Notes: generated by a model from the sequence alone, not told the origin. Counted from the first letter of the stretch, positions 44,308 through 54,476 are shown. The stretch is DNA of 64,000 bases from Martinezella lusitana (GCF_016901135.1 NZ_JAFEVL010000045.1:496001-560000), one strand, 5' to 3'. Made by a program: numbers and translations.

Positions 44308-44652
44308 TTAATTGCAGACGCGGACGCGCTCGTAGTGCCAACCGTCGTCATACTGGTTTTGAACCTCGCGGTTCTCCAACCAGCATCTCGGCGGAGGCGC
44401 TGCGTAAACCGGGCCGCTGTTGGCGAGGGCGCCACCGACGATCAGACCGCCGATGAGACCTGCGGCGACGCCGCCGGCGATCGCACCGCCATGGCCATGG
44501 TGGTGGCGGCGCCAATCGTCATGGCCACGCCAGTCGCCGCGATAGGGCGGTCTGCCGTCATACTGCTGCGCTTGCGCGAAGCTGACAGGCGCCAATGCGC
44601 CGCCTACGACCGTAGCGGCCAGCAAAACCGTAAGAACTGTTTTCTTTATCAT
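44308..44652 (-). CDS. Small secreted glycine-zipper protein
   Basis: A 114-residue protein. MIKKTVLTVLLAATVVGGAL is a signal peptide, cut near AQA. It is followed by an Arg/His/Asp-rich stretch (YRGDWRGHDDWRRHHHGHGG), then a glycine-zipper helix (AIAGGVAAGLIGGLIVGGAL). The C-terminus, with CWLENREVQNQYDDG and VCN, has two Cys that could pair. Probably periplasmic or outer-membrane associated; the His cluster could bind metal. ATG 44652 has TGGAGGT; the open frame to 44676 is not used. Confidence 0.8.
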   Translation of the reverse strand: MIKKTVLTVLLAATVVGGALAPVSFAQAQQYDGRPPYRGDWRGHDDWRRHHHGHGGAIAGGVAAGLIGGLIVGGALANSGPVYAAPPPRCWLENREVQNQYDDGWHYERVRVCN

Positions 44653-44722
44653 GACTACCTCCAAAGCAGTCTTCATGCTCAGCGAATGCGCGAGTCATTT
44701 ATCTAACGTTCTAAGCATGATT

Positions 44723-44738
44723 ATGTTCAGCTGAACAT
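44723..44738. promoter_or_regulatory. Perfect 16-bp palindrome upstream of the glycine-zipper gene
   Basis: ATGTTCAGCTGAACAT is self-complementary and lies 70 bases before ATG 44652, in the gap between that gene and the 3' end of thiE. Flanking DNA is AT-rich. The position suits an operator, but no regulator for it is visible. Confidence 0.4.
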
Positions 44739-44808
44739 TTTATGAATATGCCGTTCATCGGCGCCAAAGCCTGGAAAACCAGCCTAGACGCTATGATCTC
44801 GCGCTGGA

Positions 44809-45423
44809 TTATTTCGTTGGAAGGCGATCGCGCGTTGCCCTGATCCATTCCAATGTTCGTGATTCGGGATCGGGATTGCGCGTGATGTCGGTGACGACGG
44901 CGGCGCTATCCGCGCCGTTTTCGAACACGCCGGCAATGCGCTCCACCGTCAGCCCGCCGATCGCCACAAGCGGTAACTCGCCAACACGAGCCTTCCAGTC
45001 GGCGAGGCGATCAAGACCCTGCGGTGCCCAAGCCATGGCCTTGAGCACTGTAGGATAGATCGGACCGAGCGCGATATAGTCGGGACCAGCCGCAAGTGCT
45101 GTCGCCAGTTCCGCCTCGTCATGCGTCGAAAGCCCCAGTTTCAGACCTGCGGCGTGAATTGCATTGAGATCGGCGGTTGCCAGATCCTCTTGACCGAGAT
45201 GGATGAAATCGCAGCCTTCCTCGATGGCGAGTTGCCAATAGTCGTTGACAATCAATTGGCATCCATGCGCTGAGCAGACAGCCCTTGCCCGCTGGATGTC
45301 GGCGCGTATCTCCGCCGGCAGACGATCCTTTATGCGCAGTTGCACCAGCTTGACGCCGAGCGGCACCAGCCTTTCGATCCAGGCGGCACTGTCGACGATC
45401 AAGTAGAAGGGATCGAGCGTCAC
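44809..45423 (-). CDS. thiE: Thiamine-phosphate synthase
   Basis: It couples the hydroxymethylpyrimidine and thiazole units to thiamine phosphate. The 204-residue TIM barrel shows FYLIVDSAAWIERLVPLGVKLVQLRIKD, VNDYWQLA (substrate site), FIHLGQEDL, GLSTHDEAEL, YIALGPIYPT and VAIGGLTVERI. It begins at GTG 45423, overlapping the thiG stop (GTGA); the longer open frame to 45759 is antisense-like and unused. Last gene of the riboswitch-controlled operon. Confidence 0.93.
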   Translation of the reverse strand: MTLDPFYLIVDSAAWIERLVPLGVKLVQLRIKDRLPAEIRADIQRARAVCSAHGCQLIVNDYWQLAIEEGCDFIHLGQEDLATADLNAIHAAGLKLGLSTHDEAELATALAAGPDYIALGPIYPTVLKAMAWAPQGLDRLADWKARVGELPLVAIGGLTVERIAGVFENGADSAAVVTDITRNPDPESRTLEWIRATRDRLPTK

Positions 45424-46193
45424 GCGAAAACCGCCTTTCCGATCACGGGCGTCGACGGCACCGCCATGTCGCGCGGCTCCAGCATGCCCGCGCCGAATGC
45501 CTGCCTGCCGGCATCGATCGCCTTCGCAAAGGCTTCCGCCATCGCAGTGGGATCGCCGGCGCCGGCAACGGCGGTGTTCAGCAGCACGGCATCGAAGCCG
45601 AGTTCCATGACGATGGCAGCGTGCGAGGGCCGGCCGATGCCGGCGTCCACGATCAAGGGCACGTCGGGAAAATGCGCCCGCATCGAGCGAAGGGCGGAAA
45701 GATTGAGCGGCCCCGCCGCGGTTCCGATCGGCGCGCACCAGGGCATCAGCACCTTGCATCCGGCTTCGAGCAGCCGTTCGGCCACCACCAGATCGTCCGT
45801 CGTATAGGGAAAGACCTCGAAACCTTCGCCGGTAAGAATGCGCGCTGCTTCGACGAGCGCAAACACATCCGGCTGCAGCGTGTCGTGATTGCCGATCACC
45901 TCCAGCTTGATCCAGCTGGTCTGAAATACCTCACGCGCCATTTTCGCGGTCAGCACGGCCTCTGACACACCATGGCAACCGGCCGTATTGGGAAGAACGC
46001 GAATGCCGAGCCCACGGATCATGTCGAAGAAGGCGCCGCCATTGCGCCCGCCGGCCGTTTCGCGGCGCAGTGACACGGTGACGATCTCGGTCCCCGAACG
46101 CTTGACCGCTTCTGCGAGGACGGCGGGCGAGGGATAGCGCGCTGTGCCGAGAAGAAGGCGTGATTCTATTGGGGTTCCATAAAGATCAAGCAT
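45420..46193 (-). CDS. thiG: Thiazole synthase
   Basis: It forms the thiazole ring from deoxyxylulose phosphate, dehydroglycine and ThiS-thiocarboxylate. The 257-residue barrel has SRLLLGTARYPSPAVLAEAVKRSG (catalytic Lys region), VLPNTAGCHGVSEAVLTAKMAREVF, WIKLEVIGN, CKVLMPWCAPIGTAAG and IVDAGIGRPSHAAIVMELGFDAVL. A GGGAGG in the end of thiS serves as ribosome-binding site. Confidence 0.96.
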   Translation of the reverse strand: MLDLYGTPIESRLLLGTARYPSPAVLAEAVKRSGTEIVTVSLRRETAGGRNGGAFFDMIRGLGIRVLPNTAGCHGVSEAVLTAKMAREVFQTSWIKLEVIGNHDTLQPDVFALVEAARILTGEGFEVFPYTTDDLVVAERLLEAGCKVLMPWCAPIGTAAGPLNLSALRSMRAHFPDVPLIVDAGIGRPSHAAIVMELGFDAVLLNTAVAGAGDPTAMAEAFAKAIDAGRQAFGAGMLEPRDMAVPSTPVIGKAVFA

Positions 46194-46196
46194 GGT

Positions 46197-46394
46197 TCAG
46201 CCTCCCTGCATCGGCGTCAGGATCTCGATCCTGTCGTTGTCATCCAGTGCATGGTCATGGCGGTCCTCGCGATGGACGAGTTCGCCGTTGACGGCGGTCG
46301 CCAGCCAGTCGCCCTCATAGTCGAGCGCGGCCAGAAGCTGCGAAAGTGTGGCTGCGGCGATCGTCTGGGCTTCGCCATTGATGATCAGGCGCAT
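46197..46394 (-). CDS. thiS: Sulfur-carrier protein ThiS
   Basis: A 65-residue ubiquitin-like protein ending in Gly-Gly (LTPMQGG), whose C-terminus is converted to a thiocarboxylate. The start is MRLIINGEAQTI, with the typical AVNGELVHR and DRIEILTP. Its start overlaps the end of thiO by 10 bases; its stop lies 3 bases before thiG. Confidence 0.95.
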   Translation of the reverse strand: MRLIINGEAQTIAAATLSQLLAALDYEGDWLATAVNGELVHREDRHDHALDDNDRIEILTPMQGG

Positions 46395-47365
46395 CGGGAG
46401 CTCCTTTGCTTTGTCTGTTCGGAAAGGACGAGATCGGCAGCCTCGGCTGCCATTGCCGGGGCCAGCAGGAAACCGTGGCGATAAAAACCGTTGATCACGA
46501 CGACCTTGCCTTCCCGCGTCACACGCGGAAGATTGTCGGGGAAGGCGGGGCGGATACCGGCGCCGGTTTCGATGACGGAGGCGTCCGCAAAGGCAGGGTG
46601 CAGCGCGTAGGCGGCATTCAGCAGCTCAATCAGCGAGCGCGCGCTGATCGGCCCATTAAATTCGGTCTCGATCATGGTCGCGCCGACCATGAAAAGGCCG
46701 TTGCCGCGAGGAACGATATAGACAGGAAAGCGTGGATGCAGCAGTCGCACGGGCCGGGCGAGCGCGACTTCTTCCGTGCGCAGATAGAGCATTTCGCCGC
46801 GTACGCCGCGCAGGTCCGGGGTGTGCCCGATACGGGCGGCGCCCGTGCAATCGACGATCTCGGAGAAATCGTCTTCGTTCACATCGTCACAGGTAAAGAC
46901 AGCGCCCTTTGCCAGCAATCCTTCTTTCAACGAGTGCAACGCCTGGCGCGGATCGAGATGGGCTTCCTCAGGAAAGAACAACCCGTGTCTGAAACGTCCG
47001 GCAAGGGCAGGCTCGAGTGTCGTGATATCGCTCTCCTCCACCCAGCGATAACCGGCCGTGCGGCTGGCGAATCGCTTTAGTTCGCCGTGATCGCGTGTCG
47101 GCGCGACGACGAGCGTTCCGTTGCGCACGATTTTACCCGGCAGGATCGCATCCCATCGGTCGGCGGCATCGAGGCCGAGCGTGAGCACAGCCGCATCGGC
47201 GCTTTCCCGTTCGCACCATGGCGCCAGCATGCCGCCAGCGAGCCATGAGGCGGCGTGATCGAAGTTCGGACGTGGATCCAGGACCGTTACTTCTGCGCCA
47301 CGAGCATTCAGCTCGTGCGCGACCGTGAGGCCGGCGACGCCGGCCCCTTTGACAAGGACGCGCAT
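46385..47365 (-). CDS. thiO: Glycine oxidase / FAD-dependent thiazole-pathway oxidase
   Basis: It oxidises glycine to dehydroglycine for ThiG. The 326-residue flavoprotein has the FAD motif VLVKGAGVAGLTVAHELNARGAEV, FDHAASWLAGGMLAPWCERE, and DAO-type C-terminal segments (YIVPRGNGLFMVGATMIET; GAGIRPAFPDNLPRV; GFYRHGFLLAPAMA). It is packed 1 base after the thiC stop. The frame is open to 47686 but ATG 47365 is the family start. Confidence 0.94.
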   Translation of the reverse strand: MRVLVKGAGVAGLTVAHELNARGAEVTVLDPRPNFDHAASWLAGGMLAPWCERESADAAVLTLGLDAADRWDAILPGKIVRNGTLVVAPTRDHGELKRFASRTAGYRWVEESDITTLEPALAGRFRHGLFFPEEAHLDPRQALHSLKEGLLAKGAVFTCDDVNEDDFSEIVDCTGAARIGHTPDLRGVRGEMLYLRTEEVALARPVRLLHPRFPVYIVPRGNGLFMVGATMIETEFNGPISARSLIELLNAAYALHPAFADASVIETGAGIRPAFPDNLPRVTREGKVVVINGFYRHGFLLAPAMAAEAADLVLSEQTKQRSSRCA

Positions 47366-47366
47366 C

Positions 47367-49193
<1,827 letters not shown>

Positions 49194-49301
49194 GGTTTGA
49201 GGCTCCAAGTTAGATTTGGAGACCCAGTCAATCAGCCGGAATGATGGAAAGACGCCGGCCATGGATTTCACGCGTGAATCCGAAGCCTTCGAGCGCTTGC
49301 A

Positions 49302-49396
49302 CCGTCCCTACGCCAGTATGAACTGGATCAGGTTCAACGGGTCACTGCGCACGCTAGCAGTATCTCAGCCCCTTGCCGGGACCCCCCTGGTGAATA
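49302..49396 (-). ncRNA. TPP riboswitch (THI element) in the thiC leader
   Basis: On the minus strand the conserved core reads GGGGCTGAGATACTGC, then ACCCGTTGAACCTGATC, CAGTTCATACTGGCG and TAGGGA, closed by GGGTCCC upstream. This is the classic THI box of rhizobial thiC operons. A small hairpin (GGGAG...CTCCC, 49399-49416) precedes it. About 108 bases between the aptamer and thiC hold the expression platform, which I could not fold by eye. High TPP should shut down the operon. Confidence 0.95.
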
Positions 49397-49490
49397 TCGG
49401 GAGGCTATGCTCTCCCTTCCGCTTCTGTCAACCCCGCGGCCGAGGTCGCTGTCTCTAATCCTCCGCCGGCCGCCCCGGCGTAAACCCGCC

Positions 49491-50234
49491 TTAGTAGCGG
49501 GGCGTTGTGTTGCCAACGAAGCGATGAGCGCCCGTATGGGTAAGCTTGCTGGCGGTATCGAGCCAGATCTTGCCGCCAAGCGCCCGCCAGCGATGGCAGA
49601 AGGCGAAATCCTCGCTCAAGTAGATACCCGTCCCTTCCTCGATCATACATTCGAAGAGAGCGTATTGCGTCGCAGGCGAACGCTTGGTGCCGGGATAGGC
49701 ATGGATGGCGCTGTAGCGCAGATCGGGATAGGCCGCGGTCATCGTCTCGATGACTTCGCGTTTGATGAGCAGCATGCCGGTGCCTGCATAGATGGCACTG
49801 ACAAAATCACCATCGCGTTCGCTGCTTTGGCCGACCAGCGGCGTGCCGACATAGTGCAGAGCTGCGGCATTGAGTGATTCGCCGTCGCGCGTGGTTGCTC
49901 GCGCCGCGCTATCCCAGTCGTAGTCTTTGATGGGATACATGGCCGCGACAACATCCTTGTCCGCATTCATCAGCCGCATGACCTGCTCGGGCTCGAAACT
50001 GATGTCCGCGTCGATGAACAGCATGTGCGTCGCCGCCGTGTCGTTCAGGAAGGAGGATACCAGCGTGTTGCGGCTGCGGGTGATCAGCGCATCATTGCCG
50101 AGGAGTGCAAGCGTCAATTGTATGCCGGCTTGCGCGCCGGCCTGCATCAGTGAAAAGATGGATTGCATATAATCCTTGGCAACAAGTCCGCCGAAACAGG
50201 GAGTCGCTATGAAGATCAGCCGATTCTCGGTCAT
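49491..50234 (-). CDS. Glycosyltransferase-like (GT-A fold) protein
   Basis: A 247-residue cytoplasmic protein. IFIATPCFGGLVAKDYMQSI, LITRSRNTLVSSFL and the DxD-like HMLFIDADISFEPEQV match GT-A/family-2-like proteins, as do DVVAAMYPIKDYDW and YAGTGMLLIKREVIETM. SEDFAFCHRWRALGGKIWLD is a typical acceptor-side acidic motif. It has no signal peptide or membrane span and no sugar-nucleotide or export genes beside it. The donor and acceptor are unknown. The start of the thi leader lies just downstream on the same strand. Confidence 0.75.
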   Translation of the reverse strand: MTENRLIFIATPCFGGLVAKDYMQSIFSLMQAGAQAGIQLTLALLGNDALITRSRNTLVSSFLNDTAATHMLFIDADISFEPEQVMRLMNADKDVVAAMYPIKDYDWDSAARATTRDGESLNAAALHYVGTPLVGQSSERDGDFVSAIYAGTGMLLIKREVIETMTAAYPDLRYSAIHAYPGTKRSPATQYALFECMIEEGTGIYLSEDFAFCHRWRALGGKIWLDTASKLTHTGAHRFVGNTTPRY

Positions 50235-50838
50235 TCGCTGTTGGGCCCTTTCCGGTAGCGCGCGAGTCGCAAGAATCTAGGGAGATTCAACATTTCTGTG
50301 TGTACCGAATTATTGAATTTTGTTTCTTAGGTGTTTCCGAACGTTGCTGACGGAAACCAGGAAGATTGCCAAGGTCGTGCGAAAATGGCGGTTAGGTCGC
50401 GGGGGCTTCTGGATTGGCCACCGATGTCGATGGTGCCGCCGCGCCAGGCCGTGGTCGCTCCCGTCAGACCCCAAAACGCGCTTTTCCGCCATCAATGGAC
50501 GGGTCCAGCCTGTCTTGCTGCCCGCAGTTGCATTTAAGCAACAGAGGCCAAGACTAACGCTACGGTCGGTTTCACATAATTGACAAACATACGGGCTGTT
50601 TGTAAATCAGATGCAGGACATAACTGTCTTACGGTCGAGCATTCGGCCGGATCGGTAGGGGCATTTCATGACCGTTGCCGCGGGGTCAATTATGGAGGTT
50701 CGAGGGGACTCAAGCCAACATCAGGTGCGTATTTGCCGGGCTACCTGGTCGCGTTTAGACCGAACCGACTTTCGAGGTGGTATTCCAGCTCTGCACTCGC
50801 GGTAAACTAGAAATGCATATTACAACCAGGAGTTTAAT
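50235..50838 (+). other. 604-bp gene-free region before the porin, with a candidate promoter
   Basis: No convincing gene lies here; the short frames have no ribosome-binding site or family likeness. A sigma70-like promoter may be present: TTGACA (50580-50585), 17 bases, TAAATC (50603-50608). An inverted repeat, ACAAAC (50583-50588) and GTTTGT (50598-50603), overlaps it. If used, it would give the porin mRNA a leader of about 225 bases, or start a small RNA. The porin ribosome-binding site is CAGGAG at about 50827. Confidence 0.45.
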
Positions 50839-51930
50839 ATGAACCTGAAAAGTCTTCTTCTCGGCTCGGCTGCTGCGCTGGCAGCAGTATCCGGTGCTCA
50901 TGCGGCTGACGCTGTCGTCGCTGCTGAACCGGAGCCGCTTGAATACGTCCGCATCTGCGACGCTTACGGTGCTGGCTACTTCTTCATCCCGGGCACGGAA
51001 ACCTGCCTCAAGATCGGCGGCCGTGTCCGTACCGAAGGCGAGTGGTATGATGCCTACAACCCGAACAGCAAGGTCGGCACGCTGTGGCACACCCGCGCCG
51101 AGCTGAACGTCGACACCGCGACCGACACCGAATACGGTCCGCTGAAGACCAACATGGTTCTGCGTTGGGACTGGAACGACGGCGGCTCCACCAGCACGAA
51201 GCTGCTGTTCGCCAACATCAGCCTCGGTGGCTTCACCGTTGGTAAGCTCGACTCCCAGTACAACCTGTACGTAGGTTACGCTGGCGACGTCATCAACGAC
51301 GACGTGATCTATGACGGCCCGTACGAACTCAACCAGTTGACCTATAACTACGACGCAGGCAACGGCTTCACGGCTGTGATCTCCGTCGAAGACAGCAACT
51401 CCAGCGGCTCGGGCGCTTCCTACGGCTCCAGCTGGTGGACGGACGACAAGTCCAACCACTACGCTCCTGACGTTGTTGCCGGTGCCGGTTTCAAGTCTGG
51501 CGCATGGGGCTTCAAGGTCGTCGGTGGTTATGACTCCATCGTCGAAGAAGGCGCCATCAAGGCTCGTGTCGATGCCGACTTCGGTGTCTTCTCGGCCTTC
51601 TTGATGGGTGGCTGGAACACCGACGGCGACAAGCTGAACAAGTATGCCGGCACCAACCTTGATCGTTCTGCTTGCCCCGTTAATGATCCGTCGAAGTGCG
51701 GCTGGGGTGACTGGGCACTTTGGGGCGGCGTTGGCGTTCCGATCAACGAAAAGCTGAAGTGGAACCTCCAGCTCGCCTACACCGACTCGAAGATCTTTGC
51801 TGCGACCACGAACCTCAAGTTCAACCCAGTTAAGAACTTGCTTATCGAGCCGGAAATCTCCTATACCGATTTTGATTCTGTGAACCAGGATCAGTGGGCT
51901 GGTATTCTGCGCTTCGAGCGTAGCTTCTAA
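50839..51930 (+). CDS. ropA: Outer-membrane porin, RopA/Omp2b type
   Basis: A 363-residue porin. The signal peptide MNLKSLLLGSAAALAAVSGA is cut after AHA. The mature start is typical of rhizobial and Brucella porins (EPLEYVRICDAYGAGYFFIPG and TETCLKIGGRVRTEGEW). The rest is alternating beta-strand sequence ending in the outer-membrane signal IEPEISYTDFD...WAGILRFERSF with a terminal Phe. Codon choice (frequent GGC, CTC, AAG, GAC and ACC) suggests high expression. It is monocistronic, with terminators downstream. Confidence 0.93.
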   Translation: MNLKSLLLGSAAALAAVSGAHAADAVVAAEPEPLEYVRICDAYGAGYFFIPGTETCLKIGGRVRTEGEWYDAYNPNSKVGTLWHTRAELNVDTATDTEYGPLKTNMVLRWDWNDGGSTSTKLLFANISLGGFTVGKLDSQYNLYVGYAGDVINDDVIYDGPYELNQLTYNYDAGNGFTAVISVEDSNSSGSGASYGSSWWTDDKSNHYAPDVVAGAGFKSGAWGFKVVGGYDSIVEEGAIKARVDADFGVFSAFLMGGWNTDGDKLNKYAGTNLDRSACPVNDPSKCGWGDWALWGGVGVPINEKLKWNLQLAYTDSKIFAATTNLKFNPVKNLLIEPEISYTDFDSVNQDQWAGILRFERSF

Positions 51931-51937
51931 TCTTAAG

Positions 51938-51994
51938 TTACCTGGCCTCGTGCCAGGTAATAGAAGCCTGATGTTTCCAATCCGTCGGGCTTCT
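51938..51994 (+). terminator. Tandem hairpins after the porin gene
   Basis: Two stems follow the stop at 51930. The first is TTACCTGG (51938-51945) with CCAGGTAA (51953-51960). The second is AGAAGCC (51962-51968) with GGCTTCT (51988-51994), extended inward by G-U pairs and followed by TAC. T-runs are short. Confidence 0.6.
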
Positions 51995-52023
51995 TACACT
52001 GATCGGTTGACCTCCGATCAAAG

Positions 52024-52057
52024 AGGAAGGATCCGGCTTTCCCTCCGGATCCTTCTT
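52024..52057. terminator. Convergent hairpin between porin and TetR genes
   Basis: An 11-bp perfect stem, GAAGGATCCGG (52026-52036) and CCGGATCCTTC (52045-52055), with an 8-base loop. It lies 3 bases from the TetR stop and 95 from the porin stop, so it can serve both strands. Short pyrimidine/T stretches flank it. Confidence 0.7.
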
Positions 52058-52060
52058 GAT

Positions 52061-52702
52061 TCAAAGAGCCAATGTCGCCATCTCGCGCGTCTTGACCGAC
52101 GGGAACCAAGTCTTCAGAACCATCTTGATAAACATCTGTCCGCAAGGGACGAGCTGGAAATCGCCCCTGTCGAGCGTCCATTCCGCGATCAATCCGCCGA
52201 TGACGGCGGTCAGTGCGGAGGCAGCCGTATCCGGCGTCCAGGGCGCGGGTAGCTTCGTGTTCGCATCCATCAAGGTAAATATTCTTGCGAAATGTTGGTG
52301 CATATCGTGCCGAAAGGAGCTCGCCTGGCTCGTGGTTCCATCGCAGAACGCCATGTCGAGATGCATCATGACCTTCAGCATGCTGCGTTTGCGCGGATCG
52401 TACTGAACATCCTCGAACACCGCTGCGATCGCATCCGCGACAAGATCGAGCGGATTGGGCGGCAGTTCCTTCGACATCCGCTCCGCCAATTCCTGGAATG
52501 GTTGCTGCGCCTCATCCCGGATCGCGAACATCAATCCCTGCTTGTTCTTGAAATGCCAGTGAACCGCTCCCCGCGTAACACCGGCTGCTGCCGCTATCTC
52601 CTCCAGGCTGACATTTTCGTATCCTTTGTCGAGAAACAGAGCCTTTGCGGAATGTAGTATTTCGCTCCGGGTTTCTGCCGCCTCCTCCTTAGTGCGCCTC
52701 AT
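52061..52702 (-). CDS. TetR-family (AcrR-like) regulator
   Basis: A 213-residue repressor: MRRTKEEAAETRSEILHSAKALFLDKGYE, HTH SLEEIAAAAGVTRGAVHWHFKNKQGL, then a TtgR/AcrR-type ligand domain. ATG 52702 has GGAG seven bases upstream; a GTG at 52714 would add four residues. No efflux operon lies next to it. An imperfect repeat, TACTGGT (52774-52780) and ACCAGCA (52791-52797), lies in its upstream region and might be its operator. Confidence 0.9.
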   Translation of the reverse strand: MRRTKEEAAETRSEILHSAKALFLDKGYENVSLEEIAAAAGVTRGAVHWHFKNKQGLMFAIRDEAQQPFQELAERMSKELPPNPLDLVADAIAAVFEDVQYDPRKRSMLKVMMHLDMAFCDGTTSQASSFRHDMHQHFARIFTLMDANTKLPAPWTPDTAASALTAVIGGLIAEWTLDRGDFQLVPCGQMFIKMVLKTWFPSVKTREMATLAL

Positions 52703-52714
52703 TCGCTTCTCCAC

Positions 52715-53194
52715 ATAAGCCGATATTCAAGCTGGGCCCCTTTTTATATGTCGCTCCATCAACGCTGCTTCGGTACTGGTCCCCCCTTATACCAGCAACA
52801 GCCACAGCGCAGCAAAGCTTAGATATTCCCTAAAAATCGACGAAGGAAATCGTACTGAGGCGTATTCGTCAAGCTCCTATAAGCCACGCGCAAGTTTCCT
52901 TGTGCAGTTTGGACGCGTTGGGAAGTGCAAAATCGAAAAATGTGCAGATGCCGATAGCGCCATGATGGCGATCGCTCGCCTCAAACAACCTTGAATTCAT
53001 TGCTCCTGGAGACGGCGCGTTTGCCTGATCGAAGGGGCATGGCGAGTTTGATCTCCAGCATTCGGCAATCCCATCCGCCCATATCGATATCGAAGTCACG
53101 CCGCCGCGGTCACGCGATCCGGCATGGCATCCTGTTCAAGTCGCGTACGCGTAAAACATCTGAGTCCCTCTCAACGCTCGTATTCGGAGGCCCC
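52715..53194. other. 480-bp region between the TetR and EF-hand genes
   Basis: It holds the divergent promoters. I find only the imperfect repeat at 52774-52797 and the ribosome-binding site GGAGG before 53195. Open frames here (including an extension of the EF-hand frame to 52991) lack start signals and look incidental. Confidence 0.4.
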
Positions 53195-54013
53195 ATGACG
53201 AGCATTACCTCAGTCTTATCAAATAATTACTATCCGTATCGGACATCCCAGTCGACGTCGTCCTCATCAGACGATTCCGTGGCGTCCATACTGTCTGGCA
53301 GCTCATCCAGCAGTTCGTCGAGCACGAGCTCGTCGTCATCAGACGACCAATCTCAGGTCACTGCGGCCGAGCAGCTGGTTGCCCAGCTGATGAATATCAT
53401 CCTCAACATGCAGTCTGGTAACAGCAGTGACAGCTCCACCTCGGACTCGGACAGTGATTCCACCAGTGTGACGCCCAGCACTCAGCAGTCTTCCGCGACC
53501 AGCAGCCAGGGCAGCAAACAGAGCGATATGATCAGCGCCATGGATACCAATGGCGATGGCAATATCAGCGAGGCGGAATTCGTTGCCGCTCGTCCGTCCG
53601 ATGTCAGCGAGGACCAGGCAACGCAGCTGTTCAAAAGCTTCGACACGAGCAATACCGGCTCGCTCACCGAATCGCAAATGGCAACCGCCATGCAGTCGGG
53701 CCAGCGGCCGCCTCCGCCACCTTCGGGCGACCAGTCGAGCGACGACCAGCTCTCCAGCATGTTCTCCTCCATGGATACCAATGGCGACGGCAGCGTCAGC
53801 GAAACCGAGTTCGTTGCAGCTCGCCCGTCCGACGTGAGCGAGGATCAGGCGACGACGCTGTTCGAAAGTCTCGATACTTCCGGCTCGGGGTCGCTGACGC
53901 AGAGCCAGTTCGAATCGGCCATGAAGGCGCAACAGCAGCCACAGATGCCTGATTTCGCCGGTCTCTATGGATCCACTGACCAGGATCAGACGGACGAACT
54001 GCTGTCCCTCTGA
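53195..54013 (+). CDS. Serine-rich EF-hand calcium-binding protein
   Basis: A 272-residue protein. Residues 1-105 are low-complexity Ser/Asp/Thr with one helix (QVTAAEQLVAQLMNIILNMQS). Four EF-hand-like loops follow, at residues 117 (DTNGDGNISEAE, canonical), 150 (DTSNTGSLTESQ), 194 (DTNGDGSVSETE, canonical) and 227 (DTSGSGSLTQSQ). They form two 77-residue units separated by a Pro/Gln stretch (SGQRPPPPPSGDQ). It resembles the idea of R. etli calsymin (secreted, multi-EF-hand) but is shorter. No Sec signal is seen; secretion by another route is possible. ATG 53195 follows GGAGG. Confidence 0.85.
   Translation: MTSITSVLSNNYYPYRTSQSTSSSSDDSVASILSGSSSSSSSSTSSSSSDDQSQVTAAEQLVAQLMNIILNMQSGNSSDSSTSDSDSDSTSVTPSTQQSSATSSQGSKQSDMISAMDTNGDGNISEAEFVAARPSDVSEDQATQLFKSFDTSNTGSLTESQMATAMQSGQRPPPPPSGDQSSDDQLSSMFSSMDTNGDGSVSETEFVAARPSDVSEDQATTLFESLDTSGSGSLTQSQFESAMKAQQQPQMPDFAGLYGSTDQDQTDELLSL
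53540..53857 (+). repeat. Internal tandem duplication of the EF-hand pair
   Basis: DNA at 53540-53626 reappears at 53771-53857 with scattered, mostly silent changes: both begin ATGGATACCAATGGCGA and continue through the same FVAARPSDVSEDQAT coding stretch. The period is 231 bp (77 codons). It indicates a fairly recent in-frame duplication of a two-EF-hand unit. Confidence 0.8.
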
Positions 54014-54049
54014 TCGAAAGTGACCCTTCGCATCCGATCATGCGAACGG

Positions 54050-54105
54050 GCCGGCCGCTTGGACAAGAGACGTTGGGGCCACCATGTCCAAGCGGGCCGG
54101 CTTTT
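54050..54105 (+). terminator. Rho-independent terminator of the EF-hand gene
   Basis: A long stem, GCCGGCCGCTTGGAC (54050-54064) with GTCCAAGCGGGCCGGC (54086-54101), with one bulge and a 21-base loop, is followed by TTTT. It lies 37 bases past the stop. Confidence 0.85.
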
Positions 54106-54476
54106 AAAGAACTCCCCCTATGAATGCGGCATTCCTGCAGCCCATCCTCTTATGGATGATGGGCTCGACGCAGCTCGATCTCCAATTTTCTGGAAAGCCG
54201 CCTTGTTCCCAGTGCTGCTCGCGACACAGCCGGTGCAGCGCTCACAAACCGAAAAGCAAAAATCGATGATATCAGAGCGACGGATTTCGTCGCGCGAGGC
54301 GTTCAACTATCGAGAATCCATGCTCGATATCGGAGGGAATGTACGCTGTCGGAGACATTGCGATCGGATGGGCGCCGCACGGCGGGACTGACGGATAGGC
54401 AGAGTCCCCTTGTCAAGAGCGGGGGACGGGCGTGCTATGCGATCATCGTACGAAACTGGGACGATGGCGATTGTCG
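54106..54476 (+). other. Gene-free stretch before the ECF sigma gene
   Basis: About 370 bases without a supported gene. One open frame runs through it but has no ribosome-binding site or recognisable product. The promoter of the sigma operon should lie here, possibly ECF-dependent, but I cannot identify its boxes. Confidence 0.4.

Noticed and set aside
50580..50810. Possible 76-residue protein before the porin
   Set aside because: No ribosome-binding site, no family likeness, composition unlike coding sequence; the candidate promoter lies at its start.
54020..54391. Open frame of 123 codons after the EF-hand gene
   Set aside because: It begins before a strong terminator hairpin and runs through it; no start signal or recognisable product.
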